A stretch of DNA of 6,672 nt from a bacterium (GCA_024225875.1 JAAEMD010000200.1:1-6672), one strand, 5' to 3'. Shown: positions 1 through 6,052, numbered from the stretch's first letter. Numbers and translations: made by a program. The notes: a model not told the origin generated them from the letters alone.

Positions 1-20
1 AACTTAGAACTTAGAACTAA
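1..20. repeat. Tandem heptamer repeat at window edge
   Basis: The first bases read AACTTAG AACTTAG AACTAA, two full copies and a partial third copy of a 7-bp unit. The array may continue to the left of the window. It lies beyond the 3' end of the NYN gene and directly beside a copy of a longer dispersed repeat that starts at 21. Its function is unknown. Confidence 0.6.
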
Positions 21-47
21 TTTATCAACACTATTGTGGGCCAGTTT
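21..47. repeat. Dispersed repeat, copy 1
   Basis: TTTATCAACACTATT is followed by G, then TGGG and a pyrimidine-rich stretch ending near GTTT. The first 15 bases are identical to those at 3116-3130, and after a one-base gap the TGGG also matches. It sits 8 bp beyond the stop codon of a minus-strand gene, as copy 2 does. The two copies have the same orientation. Confidence 0.55.
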
Positions 48-54
48 AAGATGA

Positions 55-600
55 TTATCTTTTTTTATAGTTTCTGGTTTTGCGTTTTTTTATTAAAAGG
101 TCATTTTCAATAGGTATATGTACATCAACAGAATTTATCAGGTCATCGTTGGTACTGCCTATAAAAGATATAGCTTCTACCAGCACACCCCTGCTTTTTA
201 AGTGCTTAACTAAATCAGCAAAGTCTCCATCACCAGATACCATAACAATAATATCCAGTTTATCGCATAAGGATATGGCATCAATTGCTATTCCCATATC
301 CCAGTCACCCTTGGCGGTACCATCAGATCGCTGGCGCAGAGCTTTACATTTAATTTCATAGCCATTATTTTTTAGCATATCAGTGAAATTTGTTTGATCA
401 ATATCAGGAGTATCTATGATATAACAGATAGCCCTGATTAACTGTCGTCCGCGTACAGCCTTTTCCATAAGTTTTTCGAAGTTAAGCTTGGCGTTGCTTA
501 TATGTTTTGCAGAGTAAAACATATTTTGTACATCTACAAAAACACCAACTCTTTGATACTTGCTAAACTGAGTTAATAACTCTTTATTGTGTATGCTCAT
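55..600 (-). CDS. NYN domain protein, LabA/DUF88-like
   Basis: The 181-residue product is a single NYN (PIN-like) domain with a basic tail. The motifs visible are VFVDVQNM (residues 19-27, with D23 and N26), GDWDMGIAIDA (98-108, with D101 and D108) and VSGDGDFADLV (121-131, with D124 and D126). These supply the acidic cluster expected to bind a metal ion in this fold. Members of the family are predicted or shown RNases; the substrate here cannot be told. The last dozen residues are rich in Lys and Arg, as if to contact nucleic acid. There is no signal peptide or membrane segment, so it should be cytoplasmic. It starts at ATG 600, 17 bp after the aroE stop, with only a weak ribosome binding site (AGGG about nine bases upstream), and probably shares the aroE transcript. 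Confidence 0.9.
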   Translation of the reverse strand: MSIHNKELLTQFSKYQRVGVFVDVQNMFYSAKHISNAKLNFEKLMEKAVRGRQLIRAICYIIDTPDIDQTNFTDMLKNNGYEIKCKALRQRSDGTAKGDWDMGIAIDAISLCDKLDIIVMVSGDGDFADLVKHLKSRGVLVEAISFIGSTNDDLINSVDVHIPIENDLLIKKRKTRNYKKR

Positions 601-617
601 ATTTACCAGCCCTGTTT

Positions 618-1466
618 TTAATTGATTTCATTTTTCATAATATGAAAAGGAATTTTATATCCTGTAAATAATTCAAATGCCAGCACACCCTGTCCTGCAA
701 GCATGCCTGAACCATTTAAAATCTCAGCTCCTGATAGTTCAGCCTTTTTCAGGAAGAGAGTTTTAGATGGCTTATAAATAATGTCGCAGCAGAAGTGACC
801 GGGTTTTACCCATGACATATCAGGTACAGGTAACTGATCTTCATCTGGCTTCATTCCTGCTGAGGTTGTGTTAATTACAATGTCGTTATCCTGCAGTTCT
901 TTTAGGTAGTCGTTATTTTCATACCCGCAGGCTTGAATTTCAATAGAAGAATTCTGTTCAAGATCTTCTTTTAATTTTCTGGCTTTTGAAAATGTTCTAT
1001 TGTATATGACCAGTTTTTTTATATTTTTTTGTGTAAGGCTGAAAGCAATACTTTTAGCAGATCCTCCTGCGCCAAGCAGGCCGATGCTTTTGCTGGTTAG
1101 ATCAATTCCGGCTTCACTTTCAAGTGAAATAACAAGGCCATTCCCGTCAGTGTTATAACCTTCCAGACAGCCATTTTTATTGACAATGGTATTTACTGCG
1201 CCAATCTTTTTAGCAACCGGATCTAACTTATCAAGGTATGGTATTACATATTCTTTGTACGGTATTGTGACATTAATACCTTTAATATTCAGCGCCCTTA
1301 CTGCTTTTACTGCATCTGGAATAAAAGTTTTTTCAACAAACATTGGGATATAGATATAATTTAATTTAAGGTGTTTATATGCTGCATTATGCATCGCAGG
1401 TGAGCAGGTATGATCTACTGGATTACCGATTACACCAAAAACTCCTGTTTTACCATTTATTTCCAT
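618..1466 (-). CDS. aroE: Shikimate dehydrogenase (NADP+)
   Basis: AroE reversibly reduces 3-dehydroshikimate to shikimate with NADPH, a step of aromatic amino acid and chorismate biosynthesis in the cytosol. The 282-residue length is normal for the family. The N-terminal substrate motif is GVIGNPVDHTCSPAMHN (11-27; Thr20 stands where Ser is usual). GINVTIPYKE (63-72) carries the catalytic Lys71, and NTDGNG (105-110) carries the partner Asp107. The nucleotide-binding turn is GAGGSAKS (132-139), and NRT (156-158) is the usual NADP-selecting sequence. MLAGQG (255-260) gives the conserved C-terminal Gln. The start at ATG 1466 matches the usual MxINGKT opening, but no clear Shine-Dalgarno sequence precedes it. 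All catalytic residues are present, so the enzyme should be active. It is likely the first gene of a two-gene unit with the NYN gene. Confidence 0.97.
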   Translation of the reverse strand: MEINGKTGVFGVIGNPVDHTCSPAMHNAAYKHLKLNYIYIPMFVEKTFIPDAVKAVRALNIKGINVTIPYKEYVIPYLDKLDPVAKKIGAVNTIVNKNGCLEGYNTDGNGLVISLESEAGIDLTSKSIGLLGAGGSAKSIAFSLTQKNIKKLVIYNRTFSKARKLKEDLEQNSSIEIQACGYENNDYLKELQDNDIVINTTSAGMKPDEDQLPVPDMSWVKPGHFCCDIIYKPSKTLFLKKAELSGAEILNGSGMLAGQGVLAFELFTGYKIPFHIMKNEIN

Positions 1467-1509
1467 ATGGTTATGCTAACAGAAAATAGAGAATATGTAA
1501 AAATTGTTT

Positions 1510-1525
1510 AGATATTATAATATCT
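1510..1525. promoter_or_regulatory. Perfect 16-bp palindrome with -10 boxes on both strands
   Basis: AGATATTATAATATCT is its own reverse complement. It contains TATAAT on the plus strand (1516-1521) and, by symmetry, on the minus strand (1519-1514). The minus-strand box would start a transcript about 40 bases before aroE. No good -35 hexamer is seen on either side, so this could instead be a repressor site, or both at once. Confidence 0.4.
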
Positions 1526-1572
1526 GGTGTTTCAGAATATTGAGAGTTTTATAGAATAAAATTAGTATCTTT

Positions 1573-1590
1573 TAGTACTGGTAGTACTGG
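1573..1590. repeat. Two tandem copies of TAGTACTGG
   Basis: A 9-bp unit is repeated without a gap (1573-1581 and 1582-1590), and each copy contains the palindrome AGTACT. It lies in the spacer between aroE and the 70-residue gene, about 110 bp upstream of the latter. It could be a pair of operator half-sites, but nothing in the sequence names the regulator. Confidence 0.45.
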
Positions 1591-1659
1591 AAAGTAAAAA
1601 ATCCTGTTGCGAATCTTTTATAGAAATGTTAAATTCAAATATATAGTTTTTTTTTTACT

Positions 1660-1694
1660 TATAATTTTAGAAGAAATCGTAAGCTTTTGGAGGT
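1660..1694 (+). promoter_or_regulatory. Putative -10 box and strong ribosome binding site for the 70-residue gene
   Basis: A perfect TATAAT (1660-1665) follows a run of ten T (1647-1656). GGAGGT at 1689-1694 is a strong Shine-Dalgarno sequence six bases before GTG 1701, and it is what decides that start. No -35 consensus is evident. Confidence 0.5.
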
Positions 1695-1700
1695 AAATTA

Positions 1701-1913
1701 GTGCCCTTTTCTTTTTATGATGTTAAAACCCGTAAAATGATAGAATTCTCTGAAAAAGAGATTAGTAAAATAACATATAAAAGAAGATTGAAAAGTGGTG
1801 CAATTCAATACCGATATGCACTGCGTGCAGCTTATGATAATAGAAGGCTTACTAAATTTTGTAGTAAAAAGGACTGGGATAGACTGAGTGTCCCTGTGGA
1901 AGTACCTAAGTAA
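1701..1913 (+). CDS. Small conserved-looking protein of unknown function (70 aa)
   Basis: I do not recognise a named family. The start is GTG, fixed by a strong GGAGGT site. The product opens MPFSFYDVKTRK and is strongly basic in the middle (ITYKRRLKSG, 24-33). It has an aromatic and basic segment (YRYALRAAYDNRR, 37-49) and ends KFCSKKDWDRLSVPVEVPK. There is one Cys, so it is not a zinc ribbon, and there is no membrane segment. The size, charge and alternation of hydrophobic and basic residues suggest a small beta-rich protein that may bind nucleic acid or the ribosome; that is inference only. It has its own promoter-like region, diverges from aroE, and its stop lies one base from the stop of the convergent kinase gene. 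Confidence 0.75.
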   Translation: MPFSFYDVKTRKMIEFSEKEISKITYKRRLKSGAIQYRYALRAAYDNRRLTKFCSKKDWDRLSVPVEVPK

Positions 1914-1914
1914 A

Positions 1915-2983
1915 TTAATAGTATTTTCTTACTATACTTTTGATATCAATGAAATTTAAGCCCCCCAGCAAAGCAGCTTTATCTGCTTCTGGTATTTTTA
2001 ATATATGCAGGTGGCCCAGACCTTGTTGTGACAGCTCTTTTTTTGCTTCAGCATATATTATTTCAGATATTTTTCCTTTTGTACCAAAGCTGCCGCCAAT
2101 CAGGAAAGTAGTAATACCTCTGGCGAAATTAATATCTTTATCAGGCCAGTTATCAGCAGCATTATATTTATTGATATTTCCTAAAAAAATAGATTTAATT
2201 AATATTGCAAGATAGCTGCCCATTAGTTTTATTTCGGTTCTGAAGCTATTTAATAACTTTTGAGATCTGTTTATTTCTACAGGATGGTGGCCTGTACGGT
2301 TATACAGTGCTGTTCCACATAATACCTCTTCAGCTTTATGGATGTTTTTTTTATTGTCAATGATGATGATATCTGAAATGTGTCCGTCAGTATTAAATAA
2401 AGGGGTGCCTGTTGAATTGATTTTTGCAAAACCACCGCCAAGCCCTGTTCCTGGACCTATGTAGCAGACCTTTTGATTCAAGAGCAGTTTCAGGTTCTTT
2501 CTGTTCTTAAGAAGAAAATATATGCCTCCGGCCATTTGCATTATGGCATCATTTTTTATTATGAGATCACAGTAATCAGGAATTGATTTTTTTATATGTG
2601 AATAAAGATTTAAGTTATCAAATTCACCTGGGTAAGACTCAAGGTTTAAAGCTGAGCGCCGTGCAATTATTTTGCTTTCCGGCCCAGTAAACCTGCCAGG
2701 TGAGCCAATTAATAAGCAGGGTAATATTTTGAAGCCTTTTTCATATCCCGTTTTAAGGCAGCTGCTGATTACAGCAAGGACTGAATCAGTAATTTTCTCT
2801 TTACCTTTTAGTGTTGGCTTTTGATCTGCAAAAATGAAGTTTTCCAGGAATGTTCCGTTTTTATCTACTTCAATAAGTGCATAAGCTGTTTTGGTGCCGC
2901 CTATGTCAAATGAGATTACAGCTGGCCTTAATGATTCTATACTTAGTATTTTCTGCCATTTATTTTTTAATATTTTCCCTCAT
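1915..2983 (-). CDS. ROK-type sugar kinase, frameshifted near its start
   Basis: ROK and glucokinase-like enzymes phosphorylate hexoses with ATP in the cytosol. The kinase motifs are present: FDIGGTKT (phosphate loop, about residue 25-32 of the restored protein), GSPGRF (93-98), NDA with the catalytic Asp (144-146), GPGTGLGGG (176-184), DGH (199-201) and a C-terminal IGGSFG. The Cys-rich zinc motif common in ROK repressors and kinases is missing. The frame holding these motifs is open from about 2979 to TAA 1915 but has no ATG, GTG or TTG before 2541, which lies after the phosphate loop. Removing one A from the A6 run at 2963-2968 joins it to ATG 2983 (MRENIKNKWQKIL...), giving 355 residues, a good family length. 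ATG 2959 would need a one-base skip as well. So this is a frameshift mutation, a base-call error, or recoding. The sugar is unknown. Confidence 0.8.
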
Positions 2984-3146
2984 CTCCCTGACCTTAATAA
3001 TAAATGAAATCATTCATACATTCCGGGCATCTCATATTTTAGATGGTAACTATATTGACTGTTAATATTAATTTAATACTAATATATATATAATATGACG
3101 TTTATATGTCGGATCTTTATCAACACTATTTGGGTCTGGTTTGTAT
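2984..3146. other. AT-rich spacer between two minus-strand genes
   Basis: No gene fits here. It is dominated by A/T runs, including TTAATATTAA and an (AT)n stretch around 3082-3095. It holds repeat copy 2 next to the stop of the zinc-ribbon gene. AAGG, about eight bases before ATG 2983, is a plausible ribosome binding site for the kinase. I see no convincing terminator hairpin with a T run. Confidence 0.4.
3116..3143. repeat. Dispersed repeat, copy 2
   Basis: TTTATCAACACTATT followed by TGGGTCTGGTTT. The first 15 bases are identical to 21-35, the same orientation is kept, and the following bases are partly conserved. It lies 3 bp beyond the stop codon of the zinc-ribbon gene. Together with copy 1 it brackets about 3.1 kb carrying the NYN, aroE, 70-residue and kinase genes. 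Confidence 0.55.
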
Positions 3147-4340
3147 TTATTTCTTCCTGCCACACTCACTGCAAAACCGTCCGATAATAAAAGAACTCTT
3201 CTGGCAGTGATTACAGGTCTCATACTGGCTTTGACCGCAAAAAGGGCAGGCCTTTGTTTTTACGGGCAGCCGGCTTCCACAGTTGATACACTGCTGTTGA
3301 AAGAAGTGCTTAATCTTTAAATCGTCCCTGTTGAAAAGCTTTTTTTGTATAAAGTATATTAAAGCAACTGCTATGCCAGTTGAAACAACAATAACTATAT
3401 AGTACCAGAGAGCCAGTAGTTTTATGGATTCCAAAAACAGCAGCACTTTTCTGAAAATGTGTTCAGGTAAAATATCTACAGCCAGATCAATCAGCTTGAA
3501 CAATACCGGAATAGATGCGATGGCCAGCAGGTGAGAGGATATAAATGTCTGAAGACCTTTTTCCTTTTTTACACTTTTAATATTCCAGAAATACAGGAGT
3601 AAAATAACCGGTGTTAAAAACAGGAGCTGTAGAGCATACTCTTTGACCGGGTACCAGAAGTTCACGTGCCTTAAATCTTTAATAATAGTCTGGCGGTAGC
3701 TGTTATTTTCCGTTAACCCCCAGAACCTTATGATTTCCGGCATGCCATTTATCTTTTTATCGATATTAATGATTTTATTTTCCGCTTTTTCTAAAGCTCT
3801 GGTTTTAATATCAATGTCCTTTTTTACTTTATAGAGGCTTTTTTCAGATACCATGGAGATCTTTTCCAATAACTTGATTTCATAAGTGCCCTGTTTTTCC
3901 TGAAGTATATTTTGCAGCTCTAATTTCTTGTTTCTGACTCTTTTCCGTTCGTTAAAAAGTAAAGTTAACTGATCGTTATTTTTAAGCTTATCCAGCTGGT
4001 TCACCAGGTTCCTGCATAGAGGATGCAGCTTATGGTTTCTTTTTTTGTGATAATTTTCTCTGCGATTGTATTTAACTACTATATTTTCTAACCTGTTTAT
4101 ACGATTTGTTTTTGTCCAGTCATTGTTCACAAAGATCTCTCTACACTCTTTCGGAATATATTCAGCGGGATTTGTGAGCTGTCTGCTTTGATCGGCAAGG
4201 CCATGGAAAAGCACTGTAAGTACAAAAATATCAAGTAAAATCACAATAAATAATGCAAGTGAACTTAACGGCTCTTTTTTATTGATGTGTGTTAACCGGG
4301 CCTTGAATCTACTAAATCTTTGTTTGAAATTTTTTATCAT
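3147..4340 (-). CDS. Membrane protein with coiled coil and C-terminal double zinc ribbon
   Basis: The 397-residue product has a basic N-terminus, a first membrane helix at about 27-49, and a charged region of about 180 residues with a probable coiled coil (about 110-200). Three more hydrophobic helices follow at about 236-253, 268-290 and 306-331. A soluble tail holds four CxxC knuckles: C351/C354, C365/C368, C376/C379 and C390/C393, that is, two zinc ribbons. The even helix number puts both ends on the same side, most likely the cytoplasm, with the coiled coil outside. ATG 4340 is preceded by GGAG eight bases upstream. No enzyme motif is seen. Proteins of this plan are usually annotated only as zinc-ribbon domain proteins; I would guess a structural or scaffolding role. 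It appears to be transcribed alone. Confidence 0.88.
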   Translation of the reverse strand: MIKNFKQRFSRFKARLTHINKKEPLSSLALFIVILLDIFVLTVLFHGLADQSRQLTNPAEYIPKECREIFVNNDWTKTNRINRLENIVVKYNRRENYHKKRNHKLHPLCRNLVNQLDKLKNNDQLTLLFNERKRVRNKKLELQNILQEKQGTYEIKLLEKISMVSEKSLYKVKKDIDIKTRALEKAENKIINIDKKINGMPEIIRFWGLTENNSYRQTIIKDLRHVNFWYPVKEYALQLLFLTPVILLLYFWNIKSVKKEKGLQTFISSHLLAIASIPVLFKLIDLAVDILPEHIFRKVLLFLESIKLLALWYYIVIVVSTGIAVALIYFIQKKLFNRDDLKIKHFFQQQCINCGSRLPVKTKACPFCGQSQYETCNHCQKSSFIIGRFCSECGRKK

Positions 4341-4351
4341 TTAATATCTCC

Positions 4352-4370
4352 ATTATAAAAACCTGTTTTT
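4352..4370 (-). promoter_or_regulatory. Possible -10 box overlapping a small inverted repeat before the zinc-ribbon gene
   Basis: Read on the minus strand, TATAAT (4357-4352) lies just upstream of the GGAG ribosome site. It abuts the inverted repeat AAAAAC-CT-GTTTTT (4357-4370). A transcript from this box would have a leader of only a few bases, so the true promoter may lie further upstream. An operator role for the inverted repeat is a guess. Confidence 0.25.
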
Positions 4371-4457
4371 CTATAAAGCTTATAGTCAGCCAGGAAATAA
4401 ATATTCGGAAATGATCAGGCAGTAATTCAGTGCTGCTATAGCTGGTACAAATTGAAC

Positions 4458-4532
4458 TGTCCGTTTAAATGACTGAGTGCTGTGTACTGGCGTACATTAA
4501 CGAAGTCATTTTAAAACTTTAAGTGTCGGACA
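4458..4532. repeat. Nested imperfect palindrome, possible mobile-element remnant or MITE-like unit
   Basis: Three nested inverted repeats share nearly one centre. The inner is TGTAC-TGGC-GTACA (4483-4496). The middle is TTTAAATGACT (4464-4474) against AGTCATTTTAAA (4504-4515), with one extra T. The outer is TGTCCG (4458-4463) against CGGACA (4527-4532), with about a dozen extra bases on the right. There is no reading frame inside. Ends of the form TGTCCG...CGGACA are reminiscent of transposon termini, but I cannot assign a family. The rest of the 4341-4600 spacer holds small palindromes (GCTATAGC near 4435 and GCTAT-AT-ATAGC near 4547) and no gene. Confidence 0.5.
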
Positions 4533-4600
4533 TTTTACTTTGGAACAGCTATATAATAGCATCATTAAAAACTTTTTGACACAGAGCCTTAGCCCTGTAA

Positions 4601-4940
4601 TCAAAATTCGTTATAAGGGGTTATATTATAGTGAATTTTCTTCACGCCTGAAAAATCAAGATTAATGCCTTCTATTTGATCTAAGTCTCCAGTTATTATG
4701 ATAGCTGGGAGTGTTTTTTTTCGTATGTTATAACTTATCAATTAACTGAAAAGCATTTATATCAGGCATATTGAAATCAGTTATCAATAGATCATATGTT
4801 TCCTGGATAATTTTATTTAAAGCCTCTTTTCCGCAATAGGCGGAGTCGATAATTAAGTCTGTTTTTGATAAATACTGCTTAATAGCATAATGTGTGTTTT
4901 TCTCAATCATCAGCTAGTAATATTTTTTCTTATTGCACAT
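4601..4940 (-). pseudogene. Decayed receiver (REC) domain gene
   Basis: The start is ATG 4940, behind a good ribosome site (AAGGGTGG). MCNKKK is followed, after a missing A, by ILLADD in a second frame. An extra T then returns to the first frame: EKNTHYAIKQYL...YDLLITDFNMPDINAFQLIDKL, with the phosphoacceptor Asp in ITDFNMP. A third indel, an extra T by the TAA at 4728-4730, moves the remainder to another frame: IRKKTLPAIIITGD, then a stretch ending ITPYNEF before TGA at 4601. Joined, these give a full-length REC domain with acidic pair, Asp, Thr (IIITG) and the final helix in order. The conserved Lys before Pro seems lost (IHYNIT where HKPIT is typical). It was a receiver-only protein or the tail of a hybrid kinase. 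It diverges from the HTH gene at 5051. Confidence 0.8.
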
Positions 4941-5011
4941 AATCCACCCTTGAATTAAATGGATTGTTCTCTAAAAAAGAACCGATAATAATATACAAGG
5001 TGTTTATATGG

Positions 5012-5022
5012 TAGTGTATCAG
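5012..5022 (+). promoter_or_regulatory. Shared motif TAGTGTATCAG, copy 1
   Basis: The 11-mer lies between the decayed REC gene and the divergent HTH gene, 28 bp before ATG 5051. An identical 11-mer is at 6144-6154, also between a REC gene and an HTH gene. Both are preceded by TTATAT (with two extra G here). It may be an operator for one or both HTH proteins. Confidence 0.35.
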
Positions 5023-5023
5023 A

Positions 5024-5043
5024 AAAGGAGCAAAATTTATAAT
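5024..5043 (+). promoter_or_regulatory. Perfect -10 hexamer seven bases before the HTH start
   Basis: TATAAT at 5038-5043 would place the transcription start at about 5050-5051, on the ATG itself, predicting a leaderless mRNA. The nearest ribosome-site-like sequence, AAGGAG (5025-5030), is 20 bases from ATG 5051, too far for normal use, although it is well placed for an in-frame ATA at 5039. No -35 consensus is present. Confidence 0.35.
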
Positions 5044-5050
5044 ATTAATA

Positions 5051-5401
5051 ATGCATACAGAAAAAGAAATCTTTGATGAGTTAAGAAAGCTTATAGACTT
5101 GCGTCTAAAAGAAAGATGCCTTAAAAAAGTTGAGTTGGCGAAATTGATATCATGCGACTCAAAACATTTATCTTTAATGCTTAGCGGCAAAAGAAACATT
5201 TCTATAAGGATACTGGCAAATATTTGTAAGGAATTAGAAATTAATCCTTTTGATACTGCAACTCTTTTTAAAAGTAGTAAAGCAAGCCGATTTATGAATA
5301 GAATAGCTCCGTTTATTAATAAACTCAGCGAATCTGAGCTTGTTACTTTTGCTGAAATGATGAAACTTACTGCTGACAAAGAAAACATACCTGAGCTTTA
5401 A
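5051..5401 (+). CDS. XRE-family helix-turn-helix regulator (116 aa)
   Basis: Residues about 11-72 form a Cro/CI-type DNA-binding domain. The helix-turn-helix is ELAKLISCDSKHLSLMLSGK (28-47), followed by ISIRILANICKELEINP, the fourth and fifth helices typical of the family. The remaining 45 residues (KASRFMNRIAPFINKLSESEL...) are helical and amphipathic and may form a dimer interface. No enzymatic or membrane part is seen. ATG is the only standard start in the frame after the TAG at 5012, and it lacks a properly spaced Shine-Dalgarno sequence. The gene diverges from the decayed REC gene. By analogy with other small XRE proteins it probably represses its own promoter region; TAGTGTATCAG at 5012 is a candidate site. 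A toxin or antitoxin role was considered, but no partner gene is visible. Confidence 0.9.
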   Translation: MHTEKEIFDELRKLIDLRLKERCLKKVELAKLISCDSKHLSLMLSGKRNISIRILANICKELEINPFDTATLFKSSKASRFMNRIAPFINKLSESELVTFAEMMKLTADKENIPEL

Positions 5402-5598
5402 CCGGTTTTTCTATTCTCAGTAATTTATAAATTTTATTTTTTATACAGGTATTGTTAACAATCGGCTCAGAAATACAATCCATTTTTCCTGTTAATATAT
5501 ACTGCATCACAACAGCCTGCTCTCATTTGTTTGCTACAAAAATAATTTTTTTATCCGCCTTTTTGTCATTCATTTTTTTCTTGTATCTTTTTTTTCAT
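5367..5598 (-). pseudogene. Broken small reading frame downstream of the REC gene
   Basis: Past the REC stop, ATG 5598 has a fair ribosome site (AGGGGAAG) and encodes MKKKIQEKNE before TGA. A second frame opens inside the A-rich stretch at ATG 5573: MNDKKADKKIIFVANK, then TGA at 5525-5523. After it the same frame runs on for about 50 codons (EQAVVMQYILTGKMDCISEP... to TAA 5367), overlapping the end of the HTH gene on the other strand. The KKIIFVANK segment has the look of a first beta strand of a receiver-like or LuxR-type N-terminal domain, but the evidence is thin. I read it as a gene remnant with one frameshift and one nonsense codon. It could also be chance open frame in AT-rich DNA. Confidence 0.35.
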
Positions 5599-5616
5599 AT
5601 TGCTTCCCCTGAACTA

Positions 5617-5985
5617 TTACTTTTCATTTAGTGTTTTTTTTAAAATCTCATAGAAATCATTTGGAAAAGGTTTACTTATAAAACGATCTGCTCCATATTC
5701 CTTTGCCTGCTCTTCAATGTCACCTGTGCCGGACATCATAAATATTTTTATAGCTCTGTCTTTTTTTCGTATTTCCTTTAATGTATCCAGGCCATTCATA
5801 ACAGGCATTTGATAGTCGAGCATTATGAAGTGTATGTCTGATCTTTCCTTTTCTAAGGTTTTTAACCCTTCTTTCCCATTCTTTGCTCTGACTATTTCGC
5901 AATCATCAGAAAGACGCAGGCAGGTTAATTTTAAGCTCTCATAGATTTCGTTATCATCTTCAATTATTAATATCTTTTTTTTCAC
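5617..5985 (-). CDS. Stand-alone response regulator receiver protein (122 aa)
   Basis: The product is a single CheY-like receiver domain with no output domain. It has the acidic pair E9/D10 in ILIIEDD, the phosphoacceptor D57 in FIMLDYQMP, the switch Ser85 in IFMMSGTGD and Lys105 in FISKPF. All sites needed for phosphorylation from a histidine kinase are present, so it should be functional. It would act by protein-protein contact in a phosphorelay or on a target such as a kinase or enzyme. No kinase gene is in the window. The start is GTG 5985, fixed by a strong AGGAGG site five bases upstream; no upstream ATG competes. It diverges from the HTH gene at 6214, as the decayed REC gene diverges from the HTH gene at 5051. 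Confidence 0.95.
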   Translation of the reverse strand: MKKKILIIEDDNEIYESLKLTCLRLSDDCEIVRAKNGKEGLKTLEKERSDIHFIMLDYQMPVMNGLDTLKEIRKKDRAIKIFMMSGTGDIEEQAKEYGADRFISKPFPNDFYEILKKTLNEK

Positions 5986-6052
5986 TTCCCCCTCCTTTGT
6001 TGCGTAGTTACATTACACATGACAGGGCAAAAAAAATTCAGGTCCGGGTATC

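Noticed and set aside
80..361. 93-residue plus-strand frame
   Set aside because: Antisense of the NYN gene.
1940..2215. 91-residue plus-strand frame opposite the kinase
   Set aside because: Antisense of the ROK kinase C-terminal half, which has conserved motifs.
2877..3065. 62-residue plus-strand hydrophobic frame
   Set aside because: It overlaps the kinase N-terminal region and an A/T-rich spacer, and has no ribosome site.
4930..5388. 152-residue open frame on the minus strand, hydrophobic
   Set aside because: It is the antisense shadow of the XRE gene at 5051-5401, which has a clear domain. The hydrophobicity is an artefact of reading Lys- and Glu-rich codons backwards.
5391..5420. CTGAG...CTCAG inverted repeat with AACCGGTT inside, as a terminator for the first HTH gene
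   Set aside because: The stem is five bases with a 20-base loop, and the T run is inside rather than after it, so it is too weak to call.
5720..5902. 60-residue minus-strand frame within the intact REC gene
   Set aside because: It is an out-of-frame shadow of the receiver protein.
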